DNA of 64,000 nt from Massospora cicadina (taxonomy: Eukaryota; Entomophthoromycota; Entomophthoromycetes; Entomophthorales; Entomophthoraceae). Below, piece after piece: positions 44,192-54,327 of this stretch. Numbering within the stretch: position 1 is the first letter of the stretch; every line of letters begins with the position of its first letter. The notes under the pieces are model-generated. The model was not told the DNA's origin. It did no database searches and saw nothing but the letters and a program-made list of their open reading frames with translations. The stretch is taken from contig JAKSZP010010614.1 of the NCBI GenBank assembly GCA_022478985.1, positions 62,001-126,000 on the forward strand, in the 5' to 3' direction. Both the position numbers and the translations under genes were made by a program.

Positions 44192-44800
44192 GCGTTAAAA
44201 TTCCTCTTTTAGGTGTGTGAGATGCTCATTGAACGTTTTTAAGAAAATGGTGATGTCATTGAGGTAGACAATCACACAGCTCAGCTTAAGTTCCTGGAGA
44301 ATGTGAACCATAGCCCGCTGAAAAGTAGCAGGCGCATTACAAAACCCCTGAGGTAGTCGAGTGGGTTGGACCAAACCCTTGCTGTAGACAAGGGCGCACT
44401 TTTTCTGATCCTGTGGAGAAAGGTCCATCTGCCCTTAACCGCTAGCCAAGTCCATGGCGGAAAAGAATTTAGATCCAGAGAGTTGGGCCAGAGCGTCATC
44501 AATGCGGGGGATAGGGTAGCTGTCCTTCTTAGTGAGGTTGTTCAGCTTATGGTAGTCCATAACTACCCAATGACTTCCATTTTCTTATTTATCAATAGAA
44601 GTGGGGACGACCAAGGGCTCTGGGAAGGCACCAACAACCCAACCTCCAGCAGCTGTTTGAGCTCCGTCCGCATCTGTTGCTCCTCAACTTTTGATTTGTG
44701 GTAGGATATGAAGTGGATAGGCTGAGCATCACCAACGTAAATGGTATGAGACCAACCCTTCATGTGCCCATAGTCATTATCAGTTTTAAAGAAAATGTCA
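44192..44800 (-). pseudogene. Gypsy-6 reverse transcriptase
   Basis: Segments LKQLLEVGLLVPSQSPWSS (44680-44620), LLINKKMEVIG, then after a frame break PWTWLAV (44470-44440, from SAMDLA), MDLSPQDQKKCALVYSKGL, RLPQGFCNAPATFQRAM (about 44365-44315) and LSCVIVYLNDITIFLKTF (44285-44230). The catalytic YLDD is YLND here, with the first Asp replaced, so polymerase activity would be lost. Confidence 0.85.
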
Positions 44801-44971
44801 CTATAGGCCTTAGCAGGGTGTGGACTTTCTCCAGCTCAGCTGGAGTTAGTTCATTGGAGATATGAAAAGAAGGTAGGGTACATATTGACTGGTCAGCGGG
44901 TAAACCCATATCCGCCATAGATCCAATACAGTGAACTTGCTTTATTTCCTCAGTGGAATCAGCATGCCTCT

Positions 44972-45260
44972 TCAAATCTCCTGATGCTTTTTTACGACCA
45001 TATCCTTCTTGGTGAGGTTCCCTAACAGAAGATGGATAGGTCGTTGATAGGCAGGGTCTAACACACCTGGCAAGACTCTGAGCTCTAAAGGACTAACTCC
45101 GGCAATGCTAATTAGGTGCAGTAGGCAGTTGTGTGGGATTTTCACGGTAATCTCGGTGTCAATTACCCTCTGTTCACCAGCCTTAATGACCACTTCTTCA
45201 GAATCATAGAAAGGGATACCTTCTAGGGCGTTCACCGATTGAGGCAACAGTTTGGTATGT
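44972..45260 (-). pseudogene. Gypsy-6 dUTPase-like domain
   Basis: A 91-residue open frame between protease and reverse transcriptase. It reads VIKAGEQRVIDTEITVKIP (like dUTPase motif 1, PxG...TGxxxxIP), SPLELRVLPGVLDPAYQRPI (like motif 3, GVIDxDYxGPI, with the Asp and Tyr that position the uracil ring), HLLLGNLTKKDMVVKKHQEI (like the segment leading to the GxRIAQ motif). dUTPase hydrolyses dUTP so that uracil is not built into cDNA (family knowledge). Motif 2 (RSGLA) is not clear. Gypsy-8 has a closely related copy. Confidence 0.65.
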
Positions 45261-45830
45261 CATCCTGCTGTGGTATAATGTAGGGATAAAGCGGAAGAGG
45301 GATACTCAACTGTGCAAACATAAACCTTTTTTATTAAGCTCCTAATTGGTCAAAATTAGTGGAGCCTCGTAGTTAAGCAAGGAGAGATAACCCTGTTTCA
45401 AGTTAATAATCCCTTCATACTCGAGCATGAACTGGGTACCAATAAGTAGATAATAGGTATTGTTAGTTAGGGCCACCTCTGGAGCTGACAAGATGAGTTT
45501 TAAAATGAATGGGCAGAGAAGAGTACGCCCCAATGGCGCAGGTGTTGTTTGGGGCCTGAAGTCCCAAATTCTTGAGTGTAGTCAAGATTGGGGGCTAGTT
45601 TAATCTTTATATTAAGTTTTGACGATACAACGTTTACTGGGTCCCAGTGTCAAGGATAACCCTAACCTGCACTCCATTGACTATGACTACCACCTTGGTT
45701 TAAAGTTCCACCCAAGTTGGGGGAAATAGTGAGAACCTCCTTTAGTTGGAGAGTAGAGGAAAGTCGTTTAGCTGTCTCAGGGTATTTCTCCTGGATATAC
45801 TACAGGGTATTAACACACTGGTATGGTCGG
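45261..45830 (-). pseudogene. Gypsy-6 protease
   Basis: Aspartic protease remnant. The active-site triad is kept in VQVRVILDTGTQ at about 45685-45635. Downstream are SSLPIHFK near 45515 and LIGTQFMLEYEGIINLKQGY at 45450-45390. Gypsy-8 has the same downstream segment (LIGTQFM...IINIKQG). The protease cuts the Gag-Pol polyprotein. Confidence 0.7.
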
Positions 45831-47643
45831 ATCAATGTGGTAATAAACTAGTAAGCATCACTAGCAGTGTCATGACCTCAAAGCCCCTCAACACTTGGCG
45901 GAGATAAGTTTGGCGGGGGATCTTAGCCCAATCCACTCTATCAGGGTTCAACCTATCATATTTCTCCACTTCATATGGGGCTCTTAAGACATAGTGACCC
46001 CTACCTTCGCCACCCCCTTCATATTCGTCATCAGAGGGATTATCAATGCAGGTTAAGGAGGCCATAGGGGTGAGGTAGTTTCAGGACTTTTCTTATGGAA
46101 TGACAGGTCCTGAGGTGGCTCCTTCACCTTATTAACTTTTGGAGGAAGCGTTTTAAATTTTTACAGCTCTATTTCTGACCTTCAAATTAGGGGTTTTGTG
46201 CTGCCTCATGGAGACAGGTTTCAACTTAGAGTTAGCTTGCTGAGAGGTTGAGGAAGATAGCGTCGTGGAGGGGTTGCTTCTTCTACACCAGCTTTAGGTT
46301 GTTCAGTGGCTGTGTGTTTTTGTGAAACAGGCGGTTTAGCTTTTGTGCCCTGGTCATTTAACCCATTGTTAATGAGGGGCGATTGGCACCTGAGAAAGGG
46401 GTCTAGACTTAGGATCAGGCTTTGGAACACTTGAGAAGGTTGCTCTGGAGAAAAAGATGGGCAAGGGTAAAGAAATGAATGCTTTCACCATCTGGATTTT
46501 GGAGCTGAAGACGAAGGGGAGCACTGCCCCATCACAGCCATTACCATCTGATCATCATTATGGGAAGAAGAAGCAGTGTGTGATGGCAACTCCATAGGGG
46601 CAGGTTTCCAGAGGGAAGCAGACGTAGCATAGGCTAGATTGGTCAACATAGATGCTTGTCTCAAAGACCCTTGCATAGTGTCAAGTTCATAAAGATCAGC
46701 CACCTCCAGCAAAGCTTCCTTGATATCTCATACATTTTTTAATGAACGCTTTACAGAAGAGAGGTGCATTGCCAAGAAGGGATGGGACGCCAAACCAGCC
46801 AATATAGCCACAATAGCATCGTCTAGGGGTAGAATTTTTAAAAACAATAAGGGTTGAGATTTAATGTAAAAGCGTTCAGCAAAAGAGGAGATTGATTCAC
46901 CCTGTTACAGGCTAAGGCACATATAGGCCTGTTTTTGCCTAATTAAACTTTGTGGGGAGCCGAATTCCTCATTTAGTGCTTGCTTCACCTCCGCCCAGGT
47001 GCTGAGGGTGGCCATGTGTGAAACCATTATCTCTTGAGTGCCACAACTTATTTAAATGAGGCAAGCTGACCAGGGGACAGGCATTACCAAAAGAAAGAAA
47101 TGACATGAAACCTGAACAGGGTCAACTCCGTTGAAGAAAGTTTTTCCACCTCTAGATTGAGACTCAAATTTTTCTGGTTGCGTCATGGGTAAGGTTTTCG
47201 TGTTATTAGACCTACTAACCGCCAATAGCTTCCTTTGGCTGGCACCCTGATCAATGTGCAAAGGGCAGGAATCAAACCTGCAACCTTCAGGTTGGTAGTC
47301 ATACGCCCTTACTGACTCGCCTTTCACCCCCTTTGAGTGCCACAACTTAAGCAGGGAAGGTGGTACTTTATTTTCAGGTGGTCCGTTGCCTCTTCCATAG
47401 CAATGCATACATAAAGAGAAAAGAAGCAACACTTCCCTCATCTGGTGTAAACTTATCTCTAAAAGGGGGTATATGGATCTCAGGGTAGGCCTCATATGGT
47501 CCTTGAAATGAGTGCTGCTCAAGCCTTTTGAGGCGAGACAAAGCACTTGCTAGTTGTTGCTCCAATGCAGCTAGCCTTGGTTCTGAGTTAGTTGTCATGT
47601 TTACAGTATTTTGGTGGTATACAGAGTCTCCTGTAGTGAGCAC
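45831..47643 (-). pseudogene. Gypsy-6 gag, interrupted by a SINE
   Basis: Starts near 47643 with a heptad-rich RLAALEQQLASALSRLKRLE, then FRDKFTPDEGSVASFLF, and is cut at 47332 by a SINE. It resumes left of 47034 with the capsid-like part (LDDAIVAILAGLASHP near 46830-46780; SSVKRSLKNV; IKEALLEVADLYEL). A Pro/Ser/Thr/Lys-rich tail follows (46700-46140), then SDDEYEGGGEGRGHYVL near 46045-45995. No collagen-like stretch and no obvious zinc knuckle. Gypsy-8 has a matching gag. Confidence 0.75.
47051..47332 (-). mobile_element. tRNA-derived SINE, minus-strand copy
   Basis: 282 bp with a perfect 17-bp duplication TTGAGTGCCACAACTTA (47034-47050 and 47333-47349). On the minus strand it begins GGGGGTGAAAGGCGAGTCAG and contains a perfect T-arm-like hairpin, GCAGG-TTTGATT-CCTGC (47265-47281), that is also a polymerase III B box. 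The tail has CCCTGGTCAGCTTGCC and ends ATTTAAATA. The head is tRNA-like; the parent tRNA is not identified. Confidence 0.9.
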
Positions 47644-47646
47644 AAC
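47630..47646 (-). other. Gypsy-6 primer-binding site
   Basis: On the minus strand TTGTGCTCACTACAGGAG follows the LTR end by two bases. It differs from the Gypsy-2 site only at its second base within the core. Confidence 0.7.
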
Positions 47647-47647
47647 T

Positions 47648-48328
47648 TGTTGTATTTTTGGATGGGGAGATGCTCACTGGTGCTTTTTTCCCTAAAATCC
47701 AACAAATGTGGGAATGAAACCACTAAAATAATAAAAATAAATGAACACAAAAAACTAGAAGTTTGGTGTTTTTTATATGTTTATTAATCCTCATAGGAGG
47801 TAAAGAACAAAACCCCTTTAATAAGATAATAATTAGTATTTAAAGTTAGCGAGGCTTAAATTTCAGATGGCTTAGTAACATCCAAATTAGGAAATATGGT
47901 GATTCAACCTATTGGATCTCAGACAACTTACCTTGTGTTGATGAGATGACCAATGGAAAGTTGATGTTTGGTAGGATATGACCATGAGTTAATGATTTAA
48001 TCAATTTCACCCAATCAGTGGGCATGAAAATATTTTCACCTTGCAATACCCCTTCCAGCCCTATAAAAGGGGCCAACCTCCGCAGGGTAGGTTGCACAAA
48101 ATTAGTGATGGCCTGAGGAAGAGCCTCCAATGGGCTCTCCTGAATTCGCCTCATAGTCAGCGCAATTTGAATACCTGACTTTAGGGGTATTGGGCTGAGA
48201 TTCATTACTAAATTTGTTGCCCTGATTTGATGGATTTCACTGAGAATTGGCCGGGGACTTTAGGTGGATTCTTCTTAATTATGAGTTGAAGCTCTCTTAC
48301 TACAATATTAATTCATAATTATATGACA
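47648..48328 (-). repeat. Gypsy-6 5' LTR
   Basis: 681 bp, paired with 41555-42231. On the minus strand an open frame of 98 codons (48205-47909) spans the promoter-like CCCCTTTTATAGGGC. The 3' LTR copy has stops. The same peptide pattern (PFIGLEGVLQGENIF) is recognisable in the Gypsy-8 LTR (PFIGVAEVPQGKNSF). Confidence 0.9.
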
Positions 48329-48639
48329 GTACTTTTCTTGACATGAGTTTTTCTGCCAGATGTGCATCATCATCTACCCCCCCTCTAAATATTGAAGCAA
48401 TCCATTTACATGCTGCAAAGCAGTTTTGTGTGTCATCTGCACAAGCGCCTCATCTTCTTCACTTTCATTTTGTTCTTCTTCATTCTCATTCACTTCCATT
48501 GCATTTTTCATTATCTCTACTTCAGTCAGTCATTCAAACCCTGGCTCACTTGCATCACATTACAGCCACTTTTCTATGTTTTCTCCAACTACATTCTCAC
48601 CTCCTGGAATGGATGTCACTAGGTCACCATGTGTAGCAG

Positions 48640-50040
48640 TCAGCATGACTTCATTCTCTTCTTCACAAATATTTTGGTTGACAATTTTTGATACTCAGAA
48701 ATTAGTTTTCTCCATGATATAACTAGGGTTGAGAATTTTGATGTAATCCCTTGCAGACGCTTTATTGTAAATGCTATCCTAAATTGTATATTCCTTCCAA
48801 AATTCTTTGAGATCACAGCCTTCTCGATTTTTGAAAGTAAAAACTTTGTTTTATATGTTCTCTTCATGGATCAATGACTCCATGGTCCATAGGTTGTATC
48901 AGCGCAGTAATATTTGTGGACAAAAACTTTGTGAAGATTTTCCCATCAGAAGATTTAAGTACACACGTAGTTGGGTGTGAAAGCGCGTTGTCAATTAACA
49001 AAACATCCTTCTTTGGCAAATTTTTTGAGTCAAGATGTTTATGTACTTGAGGCACAAAAATGTTTTAAACCATTCTTGAAAAATCTGCTGGTTTATCCAA
49101 CCTTTTTTTTTGGTTGAGTTAATCTTGGTAAATTTTCTGCTCATGCCACCTTAAAAGACCTCAGTTTCTTAGATTTACCAATTACAAGAAGCCTAAGTTT
49201 GTGACTACCTGCTGCGTTTCTTGGCAAGATTGTAATTCTTTCCTTGCTACTTTTGTGACCTGCCATTTGATGTTCACTTTCAAATGCTAAAGTACAAATA
49301 GGAAGACACTTCCAAAAAAATGCCCTAGTTCATCAGCGTTATAAATTTGTTCATATGACAGATCTTCAGACAACAAAACTCTTCAAAATCACGTTGAAAA
49401 CATCAACTGCTTGTTAATCACTCAGCTTCTCTCCATGTAGACTAATATCTTTAATTACATGACATTTCTCTCCAGCTGTGGGCGATTGTTCAATTTTTGT
49501 ATTAAAGTAAAATTATATATCAATCTTACTTAAAATGTTATTAAATAAAATAAAATAGATCCAAAATAGAAATAGTGACTCCAGATGCTTAAATATCATA
49601 AAAATTATAAGCTACGCAATAATAGCATGCCTTGGCAGAATCATTAGAATAAGTGAAACGCATTATGAGCATTCCCCACAACTGGAGGGTTAAAATGATG
49701 TAAACAACCAGATGATGCATCATAATTTTCTTCCAGGCCTAACAAAAAAGCATTTTTGCTTTAGCTGCAATGGTAGGACCAGACATGGGGTGCCCTCACT
49801 TCGCACCTGAGCTAACCATTCCGCTAATGCCAAGTCAAGTTCATTATAGGTGGATTTCTTCATTGTTTTTCGTTTTTTCATCCCAGAAGTACTATCCAAC
49901 ACTTATGCAAAGGCTAACAGTTTTTTTGCTTTGAAATGCCTTGCACTGTTGTTTCCCCAATCCAATAATTCAAACTCATCTGCCTCCTTGAAGCGCCAAT
50001 TTCTATTTTAGAAATCATTTTAAGTTTTTGTGCAATCACT
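48640..50040 (-). pseudogene. Tigger/Jerky transposase
   Basis: Remnant of a pogo-superfamily DDE transposase. The DNA-binding end is at 49902-49720: MKKSTYNELDLALAEWLAQ and RSEGTP, the CENP-B-like helix-turn-helix. The catalytic part shows FFWKCLPICTLAFESEHQ (the NADETGLFWK block, with the Asp-Glu lost), GHKSSKERITILPRNAAGS, LLVIGKSKKLRSFK, then VLLIDNALSHPTTCVL (second Asp, about 48995-48950) and STNITALIQPMDHGVI (about 48915-48870). A C-terminal part follows at 48867-48640. These blocks are characteristic of animal Tigger and Jerky families. Stops are frequent. Confidence 0.9.
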
Positions 50041-50397
50041 AATACAACCTTCTTTCATTTTTCATCAATTATTAATTTCAGAAACTAACAAACTGATCAT
50101 AACTGATCTCTAAGCATGCTTACTAACAAAAGACACCACTTTCAGACTGAGAGAATATGTACATAGAGGGGAAAGGTTAGTGAAATTGACCAAAACAAAA
50201 GAGCAAGAGCAAAAACAAAATTCTGAGAAGGCATATAGGATTACAATGCACAATAAACATGTCAAAATTTTTGACCTTCGCACTGTAGGGCCTATTGTAT
50301 TTACCCTGTTATTGGCTTGGATTGTAATTGGTTTTTGAGGTTCATAATAAAAAAATTGCGACACTCACAGATAATCTGCGCCGTTGATCATCTGCTT

Positions 50398-50419
50398 GTA
50401 GATAATTGGGGCTTTACTG
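50398..50419 (-). repeat. Right terminal inverted repeat of Tigger/Jerky element
   Basis: Reverse complement reads CAGTAAAGCCCCAATTATCT and is followed outside by TA. Further in, GATAATCTGCGCC forms a sub-terminal repeat-like motif. Confidence 0.85.
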
Positions 50420-50421
50420 TA

Positions 50422-50860
50422 TTGGGCGCCAGCAAGTATCCAAAGAGAATCATCAATCTGTGGAAGGGGATAATTAAACTTTTTAGTAACCACATTAAGG
50501 CGTTGGCAGTCCATCACGACTCTATGACCACCATCTTTATGTACTAATAAAAGGTGAGAAGCCCAGGGACTATGGGATGGAACCAATAACTTGGAATCCA
50601 ATAGTTGTTTAAGTTCAACTGTCACCTGAGTTTATTCAAACTTATTTTTTTGATAAGGTTAGGTGCAGAATCAGGCCGCATCTTTAGTCTTAGATTGATG
50701 TAATATCCCATTAATCTTACCAAAATCATATGTTGAAGTTGAAAAAAGAGCAGTATATACCTCCAATAAATTGTCTACTTCTTTACGCTGATCACTAGTT
50801 AATCCAGGATCAATGAAAGCCTTCATGGCCAATGGTAGGGGGCTTCTCATGACCCATATC
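50422..50860 (-). pseudogene. Gypsy-5 reverse transcriptase (N-terminal part)
   Basis: Pre-domain VDNLLEVYTALFSTSTYDFG near 50790-50730. Then LKQLLDSKLLVPSHSPWAS (50610-50555), HLLLVHKDGGHRVVMDCQRL, YPLPQIDDSLWILAGAQY. It stops exactly at the TA target of the DNA transposon and continues at 41208. Confidence 0.8.
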
Positions 50861-51200
50861 TTTTAGTTCCCCAAAACTTTGAACGTCTTTTACTTTGTCA
50901 ACAGAAAATGGACAAACAAAAGCAATTAGTGTTTAATCCAACATTTATTGGTGTATCCTTTAAGTTTGCCAATAAACCCAAAATAGATCAGCATATGCAT
51001 AATTTAAATTCCCAGACAAGTCAAACTTCTCTTACTGAAGAATTTTGGTGTTCTTAAATTTCTAATAGCTGGCCAGGAGGTATAGTAACATGTTTTAAGT
51101 GTCTACAATAATTTGATATTTTAGTGGAATTACCATGTCCTTAGGTGAATAGAGAGGCATACCTTTGTATCCATATACTGATTTAAGAGGCAGTTGGACT
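50861..51200 (-). pseudogene. Gypsy-5 dUTPase-like remnant
   Basis: GMPLYSPKDMVIPLKYQII near 51165-51105 matches the start of the Gypsy-6 and Gypsy-3 domains (GIPFY..., GMSLYYNN...). KFDLSGNLNYAYADLFWV near 51030-50975 corresponds to the GILDPAY block. Too decayed to judge catalytic residues. Confidence 0.45.
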
Positions 51201-51760
51201 TTAAACCCACGTACATGATAATCTAATTGATCAATTTCATTTTCTTTTTAGTAGACATGACTGAACTCAAATTTCAGTTTTATCGGAAGGAGTTTCAAAA
51301 ATCAATGGCGATCAATGCCCAAGAAGAGAAATAAATCCTTCAGCATAGATGATAATAGATACTTGATCCCTTAAAAATTATGTATTGAGAAAGAGATTAT
51401 GACTTTAATTATCCAAATCAAAGGCGTATGTAATTGTTAGTAATTTTCCAAATCATATAGGTAATGAAGAGTACACTCCAACAGCTTGAGCGCTGAGAGG
51501 ACCCGCAGTCCCATACTCCATATAGTGAGGTACATCTGAAGCCATATTAATCCACTTAATAAGTTTGGAGGATATGACATTAACAGGCAAGCCACTATCC
51601 ACAATGGCTAAGACTGGAATCTTCTGAACTTTCACTGCTACTTGAGTCACTAAGCTGCCAAACTGAGGGGGCAAAGTGAGGAGCATATGTGGCTCATCAA
51701 CTGGAAAATAAGATAAAGTAGAATCGATATTATCATTTGAAGTCCAAAAACTCCTCCAAT
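51201..51760 (-). pseudogene. Gypsy-5 protease
   Basis: Open 51686-51453: VQKIPVLAIVDSGLPVNVIS contains the DSG active site of retroviral-type aspartic proteases, and KLIKWINMASDVP and AVGVYSSLPI follow. The Gypsy-6 and Gypsy-8 proteases share SSLPI. It is unusually well kept for this element. Confidence 0.8.
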
Positions 51761-53800
51761 TTCACTTGAATAACTTGTTCAATATCATTAGGTAAATTAA
51801 AATTAGGTTGAGGCTTAGTGGTATCATCAACATGAAGAGCCTCACCCTTCATGTTGGCCCCTCTTTTCCCGCCATATCTGACATTGTTTCCAACAATTGC
51901 GTGCCTAATGGCGGGTTTCATTACAATAGGTACACCAGATTTCCTTTTTGGATTCTACTGCATGCACTCTGGGTCAGTTGGAAGTGGTTGAACTTTTGTG
52001 AACCCATGCTGACAGAGGGATTTTTGTAAAGAGATTCTTTAATATCCTGCGTACAACTGAAGGTATGCTTCAGGCCAATCATGTGGAGTTGAGCTTCAGT
52101 ACATTGTTATAAGGCCGAAATTACTATGATGGCATCATCCAAATTAATTCTCTTAGTAATCACCAAAGGTTGAGCGTTGGTATAGAAATGAATAGCAAAA
52201 TCAGAAGGACTATCTTTCTTGTTTGACCAAATGCTCATGAAATCCTGCTTATGGTTTGAAAGGGTTTGGTCACTCTCAAATTCTTGAATTAAAGCCGTTT
52301 GAACTTGACTCCAAGATTGGCACTCCCAAAGTTGAGGGGTCACTATCTCTCTGAAAAACTACCTAAACAGGAAGTAATAAGCTTGACCTTTTGATGGTCA
52401 GTTTCTTTTTCCATCGCACTCTCATAGGCATGCAAAAATGAAGCAATACTCTTCTGTCTAAGGACAAATTTTTCTTTAGAAACTAGGTTTAGAACAAGAA
52501 GTTACCAGGGTCAATAAAGTATTAGTGCTAGAAATCACGCTATGAGAAGAAGATTCAAAGTCAATTATAGTTGGTGGAGCCAGTATTATAATTTGTCCTT
52601 GAATAGTCTATGTTTCTTCTTTAGTGTCTTTCCTAATTTAATTTAAAGAGGATGCTGAAGCCTTTTGAGTGAGCTGTTATTTCAAAGTCTTGTTATCGAG
52701 TTGATAGCTTGTAATTGAGCTTCACATTGGCTTACTTGGTCATCAAGGCGTTTACAGTTGTCATCCAATTGGCATAGATGTCAATCAACAACGTTGGTAA
52801 ATGCAGCAAATATATCCATTTCAGTGGACAAGGCACTAAGAGTAATTCAAAGATCGTAGGGGATTCCATTGAGGAGGACCTTGCATCCAGTAGCTACCTT
52901 TTCTAAATGAGACCTCAAGGTAGCGATAACTTTAATTGTATCTTCTTGTCATGAATCATCATCTCCAGATACAGGGGTAGTCAGTCCTGGGGATCCTGGA
53001 GGTCCTTGTATTTCATCTGATCCAGAAGAACCTTCAGGCCCCTGGGCCCAGGTGGCCCTTCCGCGATGTCTTGTTGTACAGTACTGACAACGTTGCTGCA
53101 AAGATTGTAACAGTAATTTGATTTGATTCAATCTCTGAGCCTAACCAACATTGTATTCTTAGAATCGTTAGTTGAATTGATCATCAAGATACCCAGAGAT
53201 TCCACTATAATTAAGTAAAGTTGCATTTGAGCTTCATTTATCAAATGTCAGCTGTCCAGATTGGCGTCTCTATTGTCACAAACATAGGCTGAAGAAGTAT
53301 TATAAAAGTTTACCACTGCTGAGTGTAATCTGTGGGACATTCCTAGTTGTATGTTTAACTCAGAATGATGTACTTCAAGGATCTAAAGAAGATGATGCAA
53401 CGCAGGATGTACAAAATGGCGAAAATAATGATCAGTACCAGTTTTCAACTCATTAGCCAGTAATTGGTTTGATTCATAAAATACGCACATTGTAGAAGAT
53501 ACTATGGAAGCCTGAGAGTGGAAAAAATGATCGCCCTTGAGTTAAATCCCATTAAGTAATTGCTGAATGGTATTTCCATTATTTTGACCTGAACTCAATA
53601 CTGACGCTGATCAAATTTAGGGATAATTAATTTGAAAGTAGTCTGGAAATCCAAGGCTTCAGGCTGCAAAGGAGATACTTCATATCTAGAAGTAGCAACC
53701 CAGTTGTTTACACTTCAGGCATGATTTTAAGTATCATTTTGACTGTTGTTATTCTCCATGACGTAATAGACGTTTTCAATTATAACAGCTTGGAGCCCCA
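51761..53800 (-). pseudogene. Gypsy-5 gag
   Basis: From the right: an N-terminal region in broken frames (53780-53140), collagen-like triplets (53075-52955), a coiled part (52930-52640), then the capsid block at 52343-52107 with WECQSWSQVQTALIQEFESD, KQDFMSIWSNKKDSPSDFAI and NLDDAIIVISAL. The C-terminal part 52050-51760 has LKHTFSCTQDIKESL. The order collagen-coil-capsid equals Gypsy-4. Confidence 0.65.
52955..53075 (-). other. Collagen-like segment in Gypsy-5 gag
   Basis: Minus strand: AEGPPGPRG in one frame, then GPEGSSGSDEIQGPPGSPG in the next after a one-base slip. Gly recurs every third residue with Pro mostly in the X position. Confidence 0.65.
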
Positions 53801-53845
53801 TGTAGTGAGCACCATTTTTTTTTAAAACATTGAATAATAGTCCAC
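53801..53845 (-). other. Gypsy-5 primer-binding site and leader
   Basis: On the minus strand TGGTGCTCACTACA is at 53814-53801. The LTR end defined by homology is 31 bases away (53846), more than the 2-3 bases in the other copies; the spacer contains a run of nine T. Confidence 0.6.
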
Positions 53846-54322
53846 TGAGCTGATTTTAATATCTCTCAAGGCAATGGGAAAATAGTCATCTGGATAAGGA
53901 ATCAAAAAAGAGTTTGCTTAAAGCTGTAATTCCTGGAGCAAGATATTTTTCAATAAGTAATTGTTGAAGAATCACTTAACAAAAGTAATTGTAACTATCT
54001 GAAGACAAGACAATTGATACTTATTTTAGTTAAAACTTCATATATTTATAGGAATGTGGGATTGTCTTTGACGAGGTAAACTTTTAAGCTCTCATTATAC
54101 AGGATCTTTAAATCAACCGCTATTGGGTTGCTAATTAAAAAGATTTACTAGAGGGAATTTGAGAAGGTCCATTTACATCAGAAGCTGTCACTTTGGGGAT
54201 ACTTTATTTTGATGATTAAAAATCAGGTGTAGAAATGACTCATTCATCAATTAATTTATCACTGAGGGAATTTATAGGGAGTAGAGTCGATTTCATCTCT
54301 ATTAATATCCTAATGTCTGACA
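53846..54322 (-). repeat. Gypsy-5 5' LTR
   Basis: 477 bp, paired with 38391-38940 after allowing for the insertion there. It starts TGTCAGAC in element orientation, the same first eight bases as the Gypsy-6 3' LTR. Confidence 0.8.
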
Positions 54323-54327
54323 GGTCC

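Larger units (their letters stand above)
41555..48328 (-). mobile_element. Gypsy-6: complete LTR retrotransposon, all domains present
   Basis: 6774 bp with LTRs at 41555-42231 (3') and 47648-48328 (5') and a perfect 5-bp duplication GTACT (41550-41554 and 48329-48333). Minus-strand order: primer site (47646-47630), gag (47643-45830), protease, dUTPase-like domain (45247-44972), reverse transcriptase (44770-43980), RNase H, integrase (43260-42600), polypurine tract (42240-42232). It is the youngest complete gypsy copy here. Stops in gag and pol and a SINE in gag (47051-47332) still make it inactive. It inserted into the Tigger/Jerky element. Confidence 0.92.
41211..50419 (-). mobile_element. 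Tigger/Jerky-type (pogo) DNA transposon, split by Gypsy-6
   Basis: The ends are inverted repeats beginning CAGTAAAGCC at 41211 and, as reverse complement, at 50419. Both are flanked by TA (41209-41210 and 50420-50421), the target duplicated by pogo/mariner transposons. The left end continues CAGTAAAGCCACGATTATCT and the right CAGTAAAGCCCCAATTATCT, a classic Tigger/Jerky-like terminus. The transposase is on the minus strand at 50040-48640. Without Gypsy-6 (41555-48328) and its duplication the element is about 2.43 kb. It sits in the reverse transcriptase gene of Gypsy-5. Confidence 0.9.
38391..54322 (-). mobile_element. Gypsy-5: LTR retrotransposon split by nested insertions
   Basis: LTRs at 38391-38940 (3') and 53846-54322 (5'). 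Flanks GGTAC (38386-38390) and GGTCC (54323-54327) match at four of five bases. On the minus strand: primer site (53814-53801), gag with collagen-like part, protease, dUTPase-like remnant, reverse transcriptase, RNase H, integrase and polypurine tract. The reverse transcriptase is cut between LAGAQY and FLAMDL by a Tigger/Jerky element (41211-50419) that itself contains Gypsy-6 and a SINE. It carries two micro-insertions of LINE tail. Its own host is the endonuclease region of LINE-L. Confidence 0.85.

Noticed and set aside
47250..47330. A functional tRNA gene on the minus strand
   Set aside because: Only the T-arm is well formed. The anticodon arm and acceptor stem do not pair, and the segment is the head of a 282-bp SINE with its own target duplication.
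48343..48722. Three overlapping plus-strand frames rich in His, Ser and Phe
   Set aside because: They are the reverse strand of the Tigger/Jerky transposase C-terminal region and depend on a low-complexity CATTCTCATTC-like stretch.
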